Source: Alloascoidea africana (taxonomy: Eukaryota; Ascomycota; Alloascoideomycetes; Alloascoideales; Alloascoideaceae). Taken from it: a DNA stretch of 64,000 bases. This document shows positions 31,064-42,420 of this stretch, piece after piece. The number at the start of each line of letters is the position of its first letter. Position 1 is the first letter of the stretch. Below the pieces are notes generated by a model. The model saw only the letters and a list, made by a program, of their open reading frames with translations. It was not told where the DNA came from and ran no database searches. Where the stretch lies: the NCBI GenBank assembly GCA_030581615.1, contig JAKTTT010000055.1, forward strand, positions 1-64,000. The letters run 5' to 3'. The translations under genes and the position numbers were made by a program.

Positions 31064-34000
31064 TCAAAACTCTGGCACCATGTTCATATCCATCCATCCC
31101 AAGAAATCGTCTCCTTTGGCATCTGTCCAATCAATATCCATGAAATCCAAGTTTGGTGGGTTATAAGATAATGCAATGTTCCCATCGTGCTCCTCGGCAC
31201 TTCCAATGGCGTTTAGCATTCGAGCAATATTAGGAGATGAAACATCAGACCTAGGCATACCAACTCTTCCAGCCTGTGGGTCGTGGTAGTGGTGGTGGTG
31301 GTGGTTCTCTGCAGAAACGTTCAAGTTCAAGAGAGAGTTGTTGTTACTCCAGCTGCTACTTTCGTCAACAACGTTACCGGTAGTATCAGCATGCAGTTGT
31401 GTTAGGGTTCTACCGATTCCGCTACCAGATTTATCACTTTCCAGTAATTCAATTGGAATTCCGTTGATTTGCACAGGCACATTTAGACCAGCGGCATTAG
31501 CACTAGCAGTGGCTGCTGATATTGCAGCAGTTGTTGGAACAAGAGATGTAATGGTTGTTCCATCTGGGGTTGTTCTGGTCTCGGTTCTAAAATTATCTCT
31601 TGAAATTTGGTTATAGAATGGCAAAGGAAGAGGGTTGAAATATTGAGGATTCGCAGGTGGCACACCATCACTTTCTGTTTCAAATTTTGCCTTCTTTCCT
31701 CCGACATTTGCTGCTGCCTTTACTTTTTTAATTTCATGTCTCTTACTAAGCAAGCGATCAGAAAAACTAGACTTTTCAACACCATTGTCATCATCTTTAG
31801 ATGAATCGTTGTATCTTCTTCTTGCTTCGTGGATACACCATATCAGTTCATAAAACATGGAGGCAGCCATGTGGCTCCGCATTCTGTCTATAATCCCTTT
31901 AGTCTTTGTGAATAATTCGGGACAGGTCACAACAACAAAGTTCAACTTTTCCAAAACTTTTGCAGTTCGGCTAATGTCGTTCTCCACATCTTTCCAAGCA
32001 GACAACATGTTCCTAAACAACCTATGAACAGTGACGACCGATTGACGGCATGACTCGACATATTTCGAAAGCAGATACGGAGTCAGATGAAGTCTGAATA
32101 GAACAAAAGCAGCCTGCGAAACTGCCTGTCGGACATAAATAGGATACTCAATTAATTGTCGTTGGGAACAGAGTTGAGACATTAAAGTGATAATTCTCGT
32201 GCTTGCGTGATATGCTTGCATAACGTACTTTGTCTGATCCTCAATAGGCGTCTCGGGAAGGAAAGAAAAACAGCAAATCATAAGCTTCACATAGAGAAAG
32301 TAAATTTCAACTGATGCATCCTCTAATGTTAGCTGACCTTTAAGTAGATTCAACTGTCTCTCCATAATTGCCAAGGTAGCGGCTCTGTCATGAGATCCTA
32401 TTAACCCATCGGGACTGGACATGCTAGCGCCAATCGCACTTGATAGTTTGGACTGAAAGACGGCCAGGGATATTAGAGACCGGAAATTCGCTGGCAGTGT
32501 CTCGTCTGTGCGAGCACGTTCAATCAGGTAATCCGTTTGCATAAACTGAGGCAATCCAAGATTGGCGCTCCAGAACTGGTCACAGAAAAACACTCCTAGC
32601 CAAGTTCTTGTTCGCCATTTCTCGCCGTCATTTAGAAAAACTTGGCTTCGAGAAAACTCATCTATGAACTTACCTCGGTGAAGTCCTAGCTGCAATCCTA
32701 AAGACTTGGCAAGCCCAACAAATCGGTAGGAGCTGTCATCAAGAACCTTTTGATTTGGCAAGGGCCAAGTAGCAAGGATAAGTAATGCCTGGACTATATG
32801 CGTTGATCTTGGAGTGCGTATCCAGCAAGTTTCAATAGCCAGTTGTTTTATGAGGGAGGAAAGAGAATTGTAGAGTGTAGGGTTTGGGTCAGATAGAGAA
32901 GCTGTAGCACAGACAGCCCAAAAAAGTAGTTGAGACTGCGAGTAGAGCTCTGTACAACTGTTCGATATGGCTACGGGGAAAAAAGGAAGATAGTCCTTTA
33001 CAAAACGCTCATGAAGCATTTGGGCATGGCTCAAGGACAGCCGGACATGGCCCAGGATGAACTCTGTTCTCGAGACTTGAATCTGGGGAGACGGTTGCAT
33101 TCTGCCTTCTTTATTTGCAGTAGCAGGCGGAAATACGTGGTTATCGGAATTGTCCTTGTTGCTCAAAGGAGTTATTCTGGTCAGTGGTGAAGGCTGTTGA
33201 TCACAGATGGGCTTCGGATCCTCCGCTATAGTGATGGACGCAATAGACGACGACGAAACCAGATTCGTCAAGGGAGCCCCAGGCGCTATCGGCACCATGG
33301 TACTCTCAGCACAGTAGTTGTTAGGCCGCTCTTCCCTATCCGCGCGTTTTGCGGCATGTGCGAGTAGAATGGGAGAGCACGGACTAGGAGCAGAGTTCGA
33401 TGGGGAAGAGGCCCCAACTCCGCTTGTCGAAGAAAGAGGGCTTTGCGAGGAAGGAGAGGGTATGGATCTAGCGTTTTGCAATTGAAGCCTCCAGAGCTTT
33501 TCGTTCTGCTGAAGACTGTCGATGGTTTGGCGAAGAGTTTCAATGTCGCTTCGAAGATTCTGGATCTGGCCTCCCTTCTGGGGCTTGAAGGTTGGATCGA
33601 CCTCGCACTTGAGGCCCATTTTCTCGCAACGGCTACATGGCCGAGGAAATCTCTCGGAAGCGTCGCATTTGATTTTGTGCTGCCGGCAATGTGTACACGA
33701 AGTGACTGGTCGATGTCCAGCAGGCCGTTGCGAAGAACCGCTTCTTGCGCCATAATTCCCCAAGCGGTCATTGGTTGGGAACACTTTCAAAGAGCCAAAG
33801 TGCAACTGCTGCTGGCCGGGCTCTGGAGGATGGGAATCGTCTCTGGGTCGAGGGCCGGTGCTCGCTTCAATTGGACTTTGCATCGCCCTGAGAGTCGCCG
33901 TGGAGACTGTGGTCGATCGCTTTGGCGGACGGGTCTCTGCATCTTTCGTACCTTCGAGATCGATGGGGCGCTTTTCTGCGCCGGGAGCAGGAACGGGGGA

Positions 34001-34069
34001 ATGTGGCAGATTCGCCATCGTGTCGTGTGTCTCAGAGTCCTGGGGGCTATAGCTCAATGAAGGCATCAC
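31064..34069 (-). CDS. WAR1: War1-like Zn2Cys6 transcription factor
   Basis: The 1001-residue protein carries a Zn2Cys6 binuclear cluster at residues 125-155 (CTHCRQHKIKCD then PCSRCEKMGLKC), a linker rich in Lys/Gly/Gln and a coiled coil (IETLRQTIDSLQQNEKLW), a large middle homology region of fungal type (about 330-700), and an acidic C-terminal end (DFMDIDWTDAKGDDFLGWMD) that looks like an activation domain. The finger and the following coiled coil most resemble War1, the weak-acid sensor that controls PDR12 in S. cerevisiae; Leu3 has a different finger. A second ATG at 34018 is possible. The N-terminal 300 residues are low complexity. Divergent from the gene at 34604. Confidence 0.8.
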   Translation of the reverse strand: MMPSLSYSPQDSETHDTMANLPHSPVPAPGAEKRPIDLEGTKDAETRPPKRSTTVSTATLRAMQSPIEASTGPRPRDDSHPPEPGQQQLHFGSLKVFPTNDRLGNYGARSGSSQRPAGHRPVTSCTHCRQHKIKCDASERFPRPCSRCEKMGLKCEVDPTFKPQKGGQIQNLRSDIETLRQTIDSLQQNEKLWRLQLQNARSIPSPSSQSPLSSTSGVGASSPSNSAPSPCSPILLAHAAKRADREERPNNYCAESTMVPIAPGAPLTNLVSSSSIASITIAEDPKPICDQQPSPLTRITPLSNKDNSDNHVFPPATANKEGRMQPSPQIQVSRTEFILGHVRLSLSHAQMLHERFVKDYLPFFPVAISNSCTELYSQSQLLFWAVCATASLSDPNPTLYNSLSSLIKQLAIETCWIRTPRSTHIVQALLILATWPLPNQKVLDDSSYRFVGLAKSLGLQLGLHRGKFIDEFSRSQVFLNDGEKWRTRTWLGVFFCDQFWSANLGLPQFMQTDYLIERARTDETLPANFRSLISLAVFQSKLSSAIGASMSSPDGLIGSHDRAATLAIMERQLNLLKGQLTLEDASVEIYFLYVKLMICCFSFLPETPIEDQTKYVMQAYHASTRIITLMSQLCSQRQLIEYPIYVRQAVSQAAFVLFRLHLTPYLLSKYVESCRQSVVTVHRLFRNMLSAWKDVENDISRTAKVLEKLNFVVVTCPELFTKTKGIIDRMRSHMAASMFYELIWCIHEARRRYNDSSKDDDNGVEKSSFSDRLLSKRHEIKKVKAAANVGGKKAKFETESDGVPPANPQYFNPLPLPFYNQISRDNFRTETRTTPDGTTITSLVPTTAAISAATASANAAGLNVPVQINGIPIELLESDKSGSGIGRTLTQLHADTTGNVVDESSSWSNNNSLLNLNVSAENHHHHHYHDPQAGRVGMPRSDVSSPNIARMLNAIGSAEEHDGNIALSYNPPNLDFMDIDWTDAKGDDFLGWMDMNMVPEF

Positions 34070-34603
34070 GGAAAGCCAGTCTCAGGCTCCAAAAAAACAC
34101 AAAAACACAAAAAAACAAGGGGACCCAGAAACGTGCTGTCGAATAGCTGTGAAAAATTTGGGTTCCCAGTAAGTATCAGGACTCGCCGCTAAATGTGTAG
34201 CAGGGCAGAGGGTGTTGAAGGGATGGGATACAGCAGCAATGCTGGAAGAGGCGAAGTCTGTAGAAGCAGCAGGGTCCAACCAGACGTGCGAAGAATACTC
34301 ATGGGAGGATGAAGAAGCTGGGAGCCCAAGAGGTTTGCGATGATCGCTATTTTTTAGGAGCCGGGGCGTGAGTGTGTGGGGTTACCCGGAGCAGAGTGCG
34401 AGAGATGGGCCTGGCCCGGTCGGGTCGCTGGGTCGGGTCGCGGAGTCAGGCCACGCCCCGGGCCTGCAGGGCTCTTCGGGTGCACGCACTCGGGCCCCTG
34501 TCTCGTGTTTCGATAGATAGACAGATAGACGGTATAAAAGAGCAGGCTTGTCCTTCTCTCTTCCTGTCCTCTGCTTCTGACACTTGCTTGAGCATTCTTC
34601 ACA
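34070..34603. promoter_or_regulatory. Divergent promoter WAR1-like / small acylated protein
   Basis: Contains a GC-rich patch (about 34360-34500) with CGGGTCG repeats and a TATAAAAG at 34533-34540, 64 bp before the ATG at 34604 on the + strand. The patch may serve both genes. Confidence 0.55.
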
Positions 34604-34996
34604 ATGGGCAATTGCTTTTCGTTTTCCGTCTTCTCTTCGGGCAAGAAGAAGGACAAGGGCGCTAAGGAGCAAAAGCCATCATCCACAGAACAGAAGCCTG
34701 TTGTTGGCCGTACCTCTTCCTCTACATCTCATTCTTCAGCACACAGCAACAAGGCACAACTCGAACAGACTCAATCTACAACTTCTGAAGATGGAGCCAA
34801 AAAATCTGGAAAGAAAATTGGCTCAATCATTGAGGCTTCAATGAGCACATTTGACAAACCAAGCCATCCTTATCATGACATTAACAAGGACCGCAAATAT
34901 CACCCTGGAACAAATAGGGAAGATTCGATTGTCACAGATAGTACTTATAAGCAGACATTTAGCACGCCATTGTATCACCAAGGCCACAGGTCCTAG
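34604..34996 (+). CDS. Small protein with myristoylation/palmitoylation-type N terminus
   Basis: I do not recognise this 130-residue protein. It begins MGNCFSFSVF: Gly2 with Ser6 fits the N-myristoylation pattern and Cys4 is placed for palmitoylation, followed by a lysine-rich patch (GKKKDKGAK), the usual layout of a plasma- or vacuole-membrane anchor. The middle is Ser/Thr/Gln-rich, and the C-terminal part (about 85-130) with HPYHDINKDRKYHPGTNRED has more ordered composition. TATAAAAG lies 64 bp upstream. It shares a promoter region with the WAR1-like gene. Two downstream ATG-rich frames overlap but have no support. Confidence 0.75.
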   Translation: MGNCFSFSVFSSGKKKDKGAKEQKPSSTEQKPVVGRTSSSTSHSSAHSNKAQLEQTQSTTSEDGAKKSGKKIGSIIEASMSTFDKPSHPYHDINKDRKYHPGTNREDSIVTDSTYKQTFSTPLYHQGHRS

Positions 34997-36559
34997 TTTT
35001 GTTTGCAGTTTTTTGAGTTACATTACGCTTATGTTTGGGCCAGTGAAGACGAGACTCTCTCACTGTGCAAGCCACTACGATTATGTTCTTTTTTTTTCCC
35101 TTTCAAAATTTACGATTTATGACTATCCCATGAAATAAAAGTAGCCTTTTGTCTCTGTTATTCCTTGTTTCACAAACCTTCCGTTCGGTTACTTTACATA
35201 GTTGCACATATACATGTCTTTGAGATCACAATTGGCTTTTGAGAAACATGCTCAAGAATAGATCGCTGACTGCGGGCCGACCCCAGTCAATGATAGCGAT
35301 AGATGTTATTATAAGCTTCGTTATAGTGGATAAGATTTCTATCAAGATCATTCATCCACCCGTGTATTCGATCCACCAGAATTAACATAGAGTCTAAGGA
35401 TTGTAGAATTGCAAAAGGGTTATTCCACAATTCTTTGGAACTAATCACAGCAATTATCTGGCCAGCTTAGGCGCTCTTTTCCCTTCGCATCGAGTATTTA
35501 TGAATGTACTCCTGGTGCACCCAGCTGTCAGTAACTTTTTTCTCACCCTGATATGAGGCAGGCGAAATCTCTGTACAATGAATCATGGGTCATGTTTTCC
35601 CACCCCAGCCAATCTCAATCGCAAGGAGGAAGCACGTACCAGAACATTATAATCATTTTTTTTCTCCTGATGAAGCTTGGAAAAATGCTTCTAATCGTAT
35701 CTTGTTTAACCATTCATGAACCCTGCCACATGCCCAAGAATTAGCCAAGAGTTGATTTGATTTCGTCTATTCTGGTCCGTCTATCAAAAAATCACAAAAA
35801 CCTTATCCACCCATCGATCTGTGTTGAAAGCAAGAACGATGATAATACTCAAAAAAGGAAGATTGCTCATTAGACATGCTTGCATTCTCTGATAAAGCCT
35901 GACTGTCCTCTCATAATCAAAGGAAGGCTCCCAATGATCACTTTACAATCTTTGGCACTACTATTGCTTTCCATTCCTTTTTTGTAACCATCTTATCCAT
36001 TAGAAAACGAGCTTGGATTCTATGGAAGTTCTCTTTTTTTAGGTTGACTGGAGCTGAAGCTCCTTTTATCTCCAGGGGTACAATCATCATCATCACCTCC
36101 TTCGTCATATCGTAACAATCTCATTTGCACACAGCTTGCCCTTGACCCCCGATGAAGACTCACTACTTGTTACCCCCACAAGTAGAGCTTGAGCGCTGGC
36201 ACAAAACAGCTATATACTGCCAAATAATTTAACCAAGTGATTATAGTCCAGAAGCTTAGAATGACGAACCATCAAATCATAGAACAACGTAGATTTCCTA
36301 GAACATACTTTCCAATCTTTATCAAATAAGATCCTACAACCAAATCCATCAAACCATAGTCTCTCTTTCACTATTTTGCCCTTAGTCCAGCTCCCGTGGT
36401 ATGGCACTAAAATTTGTTCTCTTGGTGGTGAGCGGGTGGGTGTAAGCTATAAAGTGCAGTCAGTGTGTTTGTTTACTGGCTTTCCTAATGGAGAAATGGC
36501 TAAGGTTCGAACTCATTACATCTTTCTCTCTTCTTTCTTCAGTGAACAACAGTAGGTGA
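34997..36559. other. Intergenic DNA upstream of kinesin-5
   Basis: 1.56 kb with no recognisable gene. A short CT-rich stretch with AACAACAGTAG directly precedes the kinesin ATG. No tRNA signal was found. Confidence 0.55.
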
Positions 36560-39500
36560 ATGATGACGACGGCTCCTTCATCTGAAAGAAGGAAGATAAG
36601 GAGATCTCGGGCCTCTTTTGCCACGGCAGAACGACCGATCAGAGGCGGCAGTGCGAACAACAACAACAACACTAGACAGGCCAAGGCGAAGAAACGATCT
36701 ACATTACTGTTACCGTCTTCTCCCTCTGGAACTTCTAGCAAAACTTCGAGCCGTTCAAGTGTCACGGACTCTTCCGAGTGGAACGATGAAGCAAATATAC
36801 GTGTCTACGTAAGATGTAGAGCGCGAAATCAACGAGAGATCCAGGAAAATAGTGGAGTGGTCGTTTCAACCTTGGGTCACCAGGGGAAAGAGGTGATATT
36901 GCACACCGGTCCACTAGCGGTTAGTTCAAAAACCTACACGTTTGATAGAGTCTTCGGTCCTGAAAGTGATCAAGAAATGGTGTTTGAAGGAGCAGCACAA
37001 AACATAGTTGGTGAAATGCTAGAAGGTTACAATTGCACAATTTTCGCCTATGGTCAAACAGGAACTGGCAAAACTTATACAATGTCTGGCGATCTTTCAG
37101 AAGGTTCCGTATCTGGTGCAAAATTACCGAAAACTTCTGGTGTTATTCCAAGATCATTGGAATACTTATTTCAACAATTGGACTCGGTAACCTCCGAGTT
37201 TTCTGTTAAACTGTCGTTTATTGAACTGTACAACGAAGAACTTCGTGACTTGTTGGCACCAGGAGACGATCCCGATAGGAAAGTTAGGATCTATGACGAT
37301 GCGAACAAAAAGCAAATTGTTGTTCAAGGCATGGAAGAAATATATATAAAGAATGCAGAGGAAGGTTTACAAATTTTGAGAGATGGCTCAATCAAGAGGC
37401 AGGTCGCTGCAACGCAATGTAACGACCACTCCAGCAGATCTCACTCGGTCTTCACAATTACAGTCCATTTTAAAGAGGTTAACGCTACCACGGGCGAGGA
37501 ATCTCTTCGAACGGGGAAACTTAATCTTGTTGACTTGGCCGGTTCTGAAAACATCAGCCGTTCTGGAGCTGAGAAAGGACGTGCGAGAGAAGCGGGGATA
37601 ATCAACCAGTCTCTTTTGACCCTTGGAAGAGTGATCAATGCTCTTGTGGATCGGACTCCACATATCCCATATCGAGAATCAAAGCTAACGAGGCTATTAC
37701 AGGATTCCCTGGGAGGCAAGACTAAAACTTGTATCATTGCGACCATTTCACCCGCTAAAGTTAGCTTGGACGAAACGATGAGTACTCTGGAATACGCTAA
37801 CCGGGCAAAAAGCATCAAGAATAAGCCCCAGGTTAATCAGAGCATGTCCAAGCAGATGCTAATAAACGAATATGTGGATGAGATTGAGAGGTTGAGAAAC
37901 TCGGTGAATGCGGCCCGATCCAAAACCGGTGTATATTTACCAGAAGAAACGTATAACCTGATTACCGAAGAAAGCGAAAGCAGGAGAATACAGATAGAAG
38001 AACAACGTCTTCGATTAGACTTTCTGGAGGGTCAAACTCAAAAAATGAGAGATGACTATGACGCCAACTTTAAAATGCTGGAAGAGGCCCAAGAACAACT
38101 GGCCCAACAGGGGAATACGATACAGGAAAAAGAAAATACCATACAGGCGCTGACGAAAAGATGCAAACTCATCAGCAATGAGCTGGATCAAAGAACCAAG
38201 GAATTGGAGGACGAAATTGTAATCCGTAAGGCGCACGCTGAAACGGAAAGAAACTTTGACAATCTCTCTCAAAAGCTTTTTGGGATACAGTCTGAGATGA
38301 GTCAAGAGATTACCGATTTACGAAACGTCATTACTAAACGAGAAGAACTGGCATTGAATGATGAACAAGTTCTTAATGCCACAAAGCAGAGTGTGAATTC
38401 CGAGTCACTTATCTTTCAACGGGGAATTGATGATCTGGTACAAAATTCTACCAATTTTACAAAAGAGATGAGTGAAAACCTGAGCGGGTTTCTTCATACT
38501 CAATCGAACAAGATGTTAAATACATCGGAAGAACTTGGCAAACGCGCCGAACAATTTGGATCAGAGATGAATCAAATGCTTGAAATTTTGGATAATTCCG
38601 AAGCTCAACTCATCACAGAAATTTCAGGTGTTAAGCAGTTGAAGAAAGAGCTGAGAGATAGGATTGGGTCGGGATTATTGGAATTGAAAGCAGACGTGGC
38701 TGAAAAATTGGCTTTACAAATTTCTGAAGGGTTGAAAACCATATTTATTAAAACTAAGGAAGGGTATGACATGACAGGGCGAAATTTTGTCAGTCTAATG
38801 AAAGCACTGGGACAGCAAATCCTATCACAGGCAGATGAGATAACTCAATTGAAAGCGAAATTACAGGAGTCAAATCAAAAAACTTTTAGACTTTTACAAC
38901 AACAAAGGCTAGAGTTTGGCCAGATGAAACAACGAGAAGAAGAAGAAGCTAGAGCTGCTAAAGAGAAGCTTACTACAACATTAGTGAAAATGGTTGAAGA
39001 GCTTGATTTAGAGCGATCGCAACGAGTTTCCAAACGATTTAAAACTATTGATGAAGGGATGGAACAACTGCACTCTGAAATTGGCAACACTGAGCAATCT
39101 GTTTCCATGGCATCTGAGAAATGGGTCCAGGGTCAAGCCGAGTTTGTCCATGGTTTTTCTAGAATCTATTCAGAGTTTAATGCATCCCTGACAACCTGTC
39201 AAGAAGCGTCCAAAGAAGTGGAGACCAAGGTTCAACACAATCTATCAGAGAAAATTCTCAATACTGGGGAAGCAATAGAGACGCAAGTCAAGTCACTTGG
39301 CGAAAAGATTCAAAGCCTTGACCAATATGCTGGAAGGATCGAGTTAACCAGTCGTCAGTTGAATGAGCAATCTGTATCATCTTTAAATAGAATGAAAGAG
39401 AACGTTCAGCAAGAGATTTTTCATGTTTCGAGGTTATTAGGGGATCAAGGCAGCAATTTGTTTTCTACTACATATCCCAAGTTTGAGTCTGGTCTTGACA

Positions 39501-39841
39501 TCAACCTCAAAGAAATTTCCAGTTTTGCAAAAAATGGCTCTTTACAAGTGGAAAAGATCAACTCAAAGATTCAAAATACGTTGTATGACACTGATGATAA
39601 GCCAACGCCTGTCATACATTGCTATACGGTTCTGAATCCTATTCCAAGAACAAGGCCAAGAGATGAGCTACTGGATAGAGTTCAACGAGCAAATCAGCAA
39701 TCAGAACAGAGACAACCGTTGAGCTTGATCAACAGTCCGCAGCTCAACGGGATAGATTTGGATACTCATCAGAGCAATGGTGCTGGTGTGCTAAAGGTAG
39801 AAACGGGTTGCACTCCAATATCCGAGTTGATTCCAATTTAG
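36560..39841 (+). CDS. Kinesin-5 (BimC/Cin8/Kip1) mitotic motor
   Basis: The 1093-residue protein has a motor domain at about 78-430: ANIRVYVRCRARNQRE, P-loop GQTGTGKT (165-172), switch I NDHSSRSHSVFTI, switch II DLAGSEN, and the neck-proximal LDETMSTLEYANRAKSIKN. A long discontinuous coiled coil follows (about 450-1000). The domain order is that of tetrameric kinesin-5, which slides antiparallel spindle microtubules. The N-terminal extension (1-75) is basic and Ser-rich. Loop 8/loop 2 expansions typical of Cin8 are not obvious. The tail end lacks a clear BimC box; TPISELIPI is the last segment. Only one kinesin-5 is in the window, so whether a second exists is unknown. ATG at 36563 is an equivalent start. 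Confidence 0.95.
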   Translation: MMTTAPSSERRKIRRSRASFATAERPIRGGSANNNNNTRQAKAKKRSTLLLPSSPSGTSSKTSSRSSVTDSSEWNDEANIRVYVRCRARNQREIQENSGVVVSTLGHQGKEVILHTGPLAVSSKTYTFDRVFGPESDQEMVFEGAAQNIVGEMLEGYNCTIFAYGQTGTGKTYTMSGDLSEGSVSGAKLPKTSGVIPRSLEYLFQQLDSVTSEFSVKLSFIELYNEELRDLLAPGDDPDRKVRIYDDANKKQIVVQGMEEIYIKNAEEGLQILRDGSIKRQVAATQCNDHSSRSHSVFTITVHFKEVNATTGEESLRTGKLNLVDLAGSENISRSGAEKGRAREAGIINQSLLTLGRVINALVDRTPHIPYRESKLTRLLQDSLGGKTKTCIIATISPAKVSLDETMSTLEYANRAKSIKNKPQVNQSMSKQMLINEYVDEIERLRNSVNAARSKTGVYLPEETYNLITEESESRRIQIEEQRLRLDFLEGQTQKMRDDYDANFKMLEEAQEQLAQQGNTIQEKENTIQALTKRCKLISNELDQRTKELEDEIVIRKAHAETERNFDNLSQKLFGIQSEMSQEITDLRNVITKREELALNDEQVLNATKQSVNSESLIFQRGIDDLVQNSTNFTKEMSENLSGFLHTQSNKMLNTSEELGKRAEQFGSEMNQMLEILDNSEAQLITEISGVKQLKKELRDRIGSGLLELKADVAEKLALQISEGLKTIFIKTKEGYDMTGRNFVSLMKALGQQILSQADEITQLKAKLQESNQKTFRLLQQQRLEFGQMKQREEEEARAAKEKLTTTLVKMVEELDLERSQRVSKRFKTIDEGMEQLHSEIGNTEQSVSMASEKWVQGQAEFVHGFSRIYSEFNASLTTCQEASKEVETKVQHNLSEKILNTGEAIETQVKSLGEKIQSLDQYAGRIELTSRQLNEQSVSSLNRMKENVQQEIFHVSRLLGDQGSNLFSTTYPKFESGLDINLKEISSFAKNGSLQVEKINSKIQNTLYDTDDKPTPVIHCYTVLNPIPRTRPRDELLDRVQRANQQSEQRQPLSLINSPQLNGIDLDTHQSNGAGVLKVETGCTPISELIPI

Positions 39842-42420
39842 AATAGAGGGCGTTTTGATTTAGCGAGATTCCTTCTTTTTTTTTTTTTTTTGGTGTGAGT
39901 ATTATGGTTATTTTAATCGGGTTTTTAGTAGGAGAAATAGAAGAATAGATCAGAAGCAGAAGCAGAAGCAGAAGCAGAAGCGGTTCTTGCATTCACACCA
40001 CAAAAATCAAATACAAAAAGAAGAAAACCACGATTAGGTTTGGTCTAAAGAAGCTGAAAATCGATTTGGCATCTGCGTTTTCAATTAATTATTCTTCGAA
40101 GACAGCAGCAATCGCAAGTGTAATTACAATTACAATTACAATTACAATTTTAATTTTAATTTTATTTCCAATACTAATTTCATTTCCATTTACATGAATT
40201 TATTCATTTTGTTTAATGTTGTTCAATTTTTTGATTTTTTCTTTTCTTTTCAATTTCAAATTTCAAATTCAATCGTAATCATAAATTGTAATACTCTTTT
40301 TTGACTAGCAAGAATAGTCTATAATGCTAGCAGATTATAGAGATGAGCTCACAGAAAAACTTAGTGTTATTACATTGTCATGGCAACGCTTCCTGCCCGG
40401 ACCAGAGCTACCCGGTTTTAACCCAGGGTCTATTTCTAATTGATTTTCTTTGAACTGGAGCTGGCAAGCTAGAGAGAGCGTTTCTACGTTTCTACGTTTC
40501 AACGTTTTGCGTTTTTCGTTTTTCGTTTTTCGTTTCTCGTGGGTGTGGTGAGATCGACGGCATGTCTGTTCTTTTCCATTTTTCTTTTCTTTTCTTTCAA
40601 TTACTGTTCTTAATTGGATAAGAGAACGGGGTTACGGCAGAAGAGGAATCCACATTGACATTTTTGTGGAGCAGGCTAGTGCTTGAGGTGGTGGTACCTG
40701 CACGCACAAAAAGAAAGAAGAAAAAAGTTTGAAAGGCTAAGTTAGATCTCGATAAGAGAAAGCATCCATCCATCCTCTATTTTCCCTACTAATCAGCTTA
40801 ACCATGGTAAGTAAACTAGCTCTGTTGATTAACTGGCCATGCGATTCTGCGTCAGGTCGTGTCAAACAGATCCAGAACGGTAAGGTGAGACAAGACAGGG
40901 GACCGCAATCGGGTCCATATTCACCGTTTCAGTTCAGGTTTTTCATCGGTTGGCGATGAGGCCTTTGTCAAGCCACAGTTTGTTTGTTTTCATCCCGTTC
41001 ACAGGTTTTGGTGGAGAGTTAAAGGTAAGGAAGGGGAGGCAGGGGTAGGCTCACTCCAATTAGGTTAGGTTAGGTTAGGTTTACGCTAGATAAGTTCTAT
41101 TCTGTTCTGGCAAACACCTGTTAGGTCTGGGTTAGGCTCTTATCAGCTCATTTTCCATTTTACCCTATCTGTTTTTACAAGCCAGTAGTAGTCCAAAGTA
41201 TTTGACTACAATCATTTTAGAAGTAATAGTAATAGTAATAGTTATAGTAGTAACTATATAAACCAACAACAACAGTAGTAGTATGTATGTATAAGTGTAG
41301 AATAGTATAACCAAAAAATTATAGAACCTGTTTGCAATGAAATACCAAAATAACAAGATAACAAAAGAAAAATACAATAACACGAAAAGATTAGAAAGAC
41401 ATGAATAGTACAGGACAAGACATGGCATCATGGCGAATCCCTAAAAAGTACCCCACTATCTCTTCTTCTTCCACATAAAACAAAGCCTTCATCGACATCC
41501 CAAGAACGTCAAGTCGTGAATAAGACAAGACCATAAACATAAACATAAACATAAATAGAAAAATAATAACCGGATTTGCAAAAAAAAACCAGTATCCACA
41601 TAATCCAAAAATAATAAATAACACTCCCGTTTTCGTTAAAAAGTTTCTTTTTCTTTTTCTTTTTCTTTTTTTTTCGCTTTTTCAATAATTTTTCCCAATT
41701 AAGTATGAGCAGAGCTTTTGTCAAGAGGAAATACATCGGTTTGAGGGGTGTGAGAGAAAACTAGAGAGATTGGGGTATAGGCATAGGCATATAGAGACAG
41801 CATGGCTTGTAATCAGCAGCTGAAATGAAACAATGTGGTAAATGAAAGACACCATTAGGTAAATCGAACGAGGTCTTGCTTCCCAACTAGCAAACATAAC
41901 GTCTCGGTCTTGCCATTCTCTCTCCCTCTTTTTTCTTTTTTGTCTCTCTTGTAGTTGTAGTTGTTGTTGTTGTTGTTGTTGGCTTTCTTTTTCCAATGAA
42001 TACTGCTGCATCTGTTTTGGTTTCTCCACAAAGGTTGTGTCTCCTGCTCGTTACTAATTCGGGTTATTTCTCCCGGTTTCCCCAATGCCAACTAACTGTA
42101 GAGTTGAATGCCATCATGGCATAGGCTTTGTTAAAAGCGAGGCATTGAATACGCTAGAATATTGGTAAAGTTGGTCTAGTCCAGTCCTTGCCATTCCCTT
42201 GTTATTGGTTTTTGTTTGTGAGTCCGAAAGTTCCAAATCTTGACAAACTTGGTAACATTCCATTTCATTGCTGACTCTGCCTTGTCTAATTCGCTAAGCA
42301 ATCTTGACAGAATCAAAGAAAATTAATAAAAGGACACAATGAACCAAAATTAAAGAAAATAAAAAAAAAAAAATATTAAAAAAACAAAAACAAAAACAAA
42401 AGATGATGAGGCAAGTAGTT
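39842..42420. other. Intergenic DNA between kinesin-5 and SFP1 (tail to tail)
   Basis: 2.6 kb separating convergent genes. It holds AGAAGC hexamers (39956-39979), TACAAT and TTTAAT hexamers (40120-40166), TTTCG runs (40505-40540), TTAGGT hexamers (41060-41081), AAACAT hexamers (41535-41555), TTTTTC runs and TTG trinucleotides (41955-41980). The right end, adjacent to SFP1, is poly-A-rich (42360-42400). No gene seen. Confidence 0.55.

Noticed and set aside
36501-36512. GGTTCGAACTC near the kinesin start, B-box-like
   Set aside because: The last bases do not fit and no A box or acceptor stem pairing was found around it.
41060-41081. TTAGGT repeats resembling telomere DNA
   Set aside because: Only about three and a half units, TTAGGT not TTAGGG, internal, and one of many hexamer arrays in the window.
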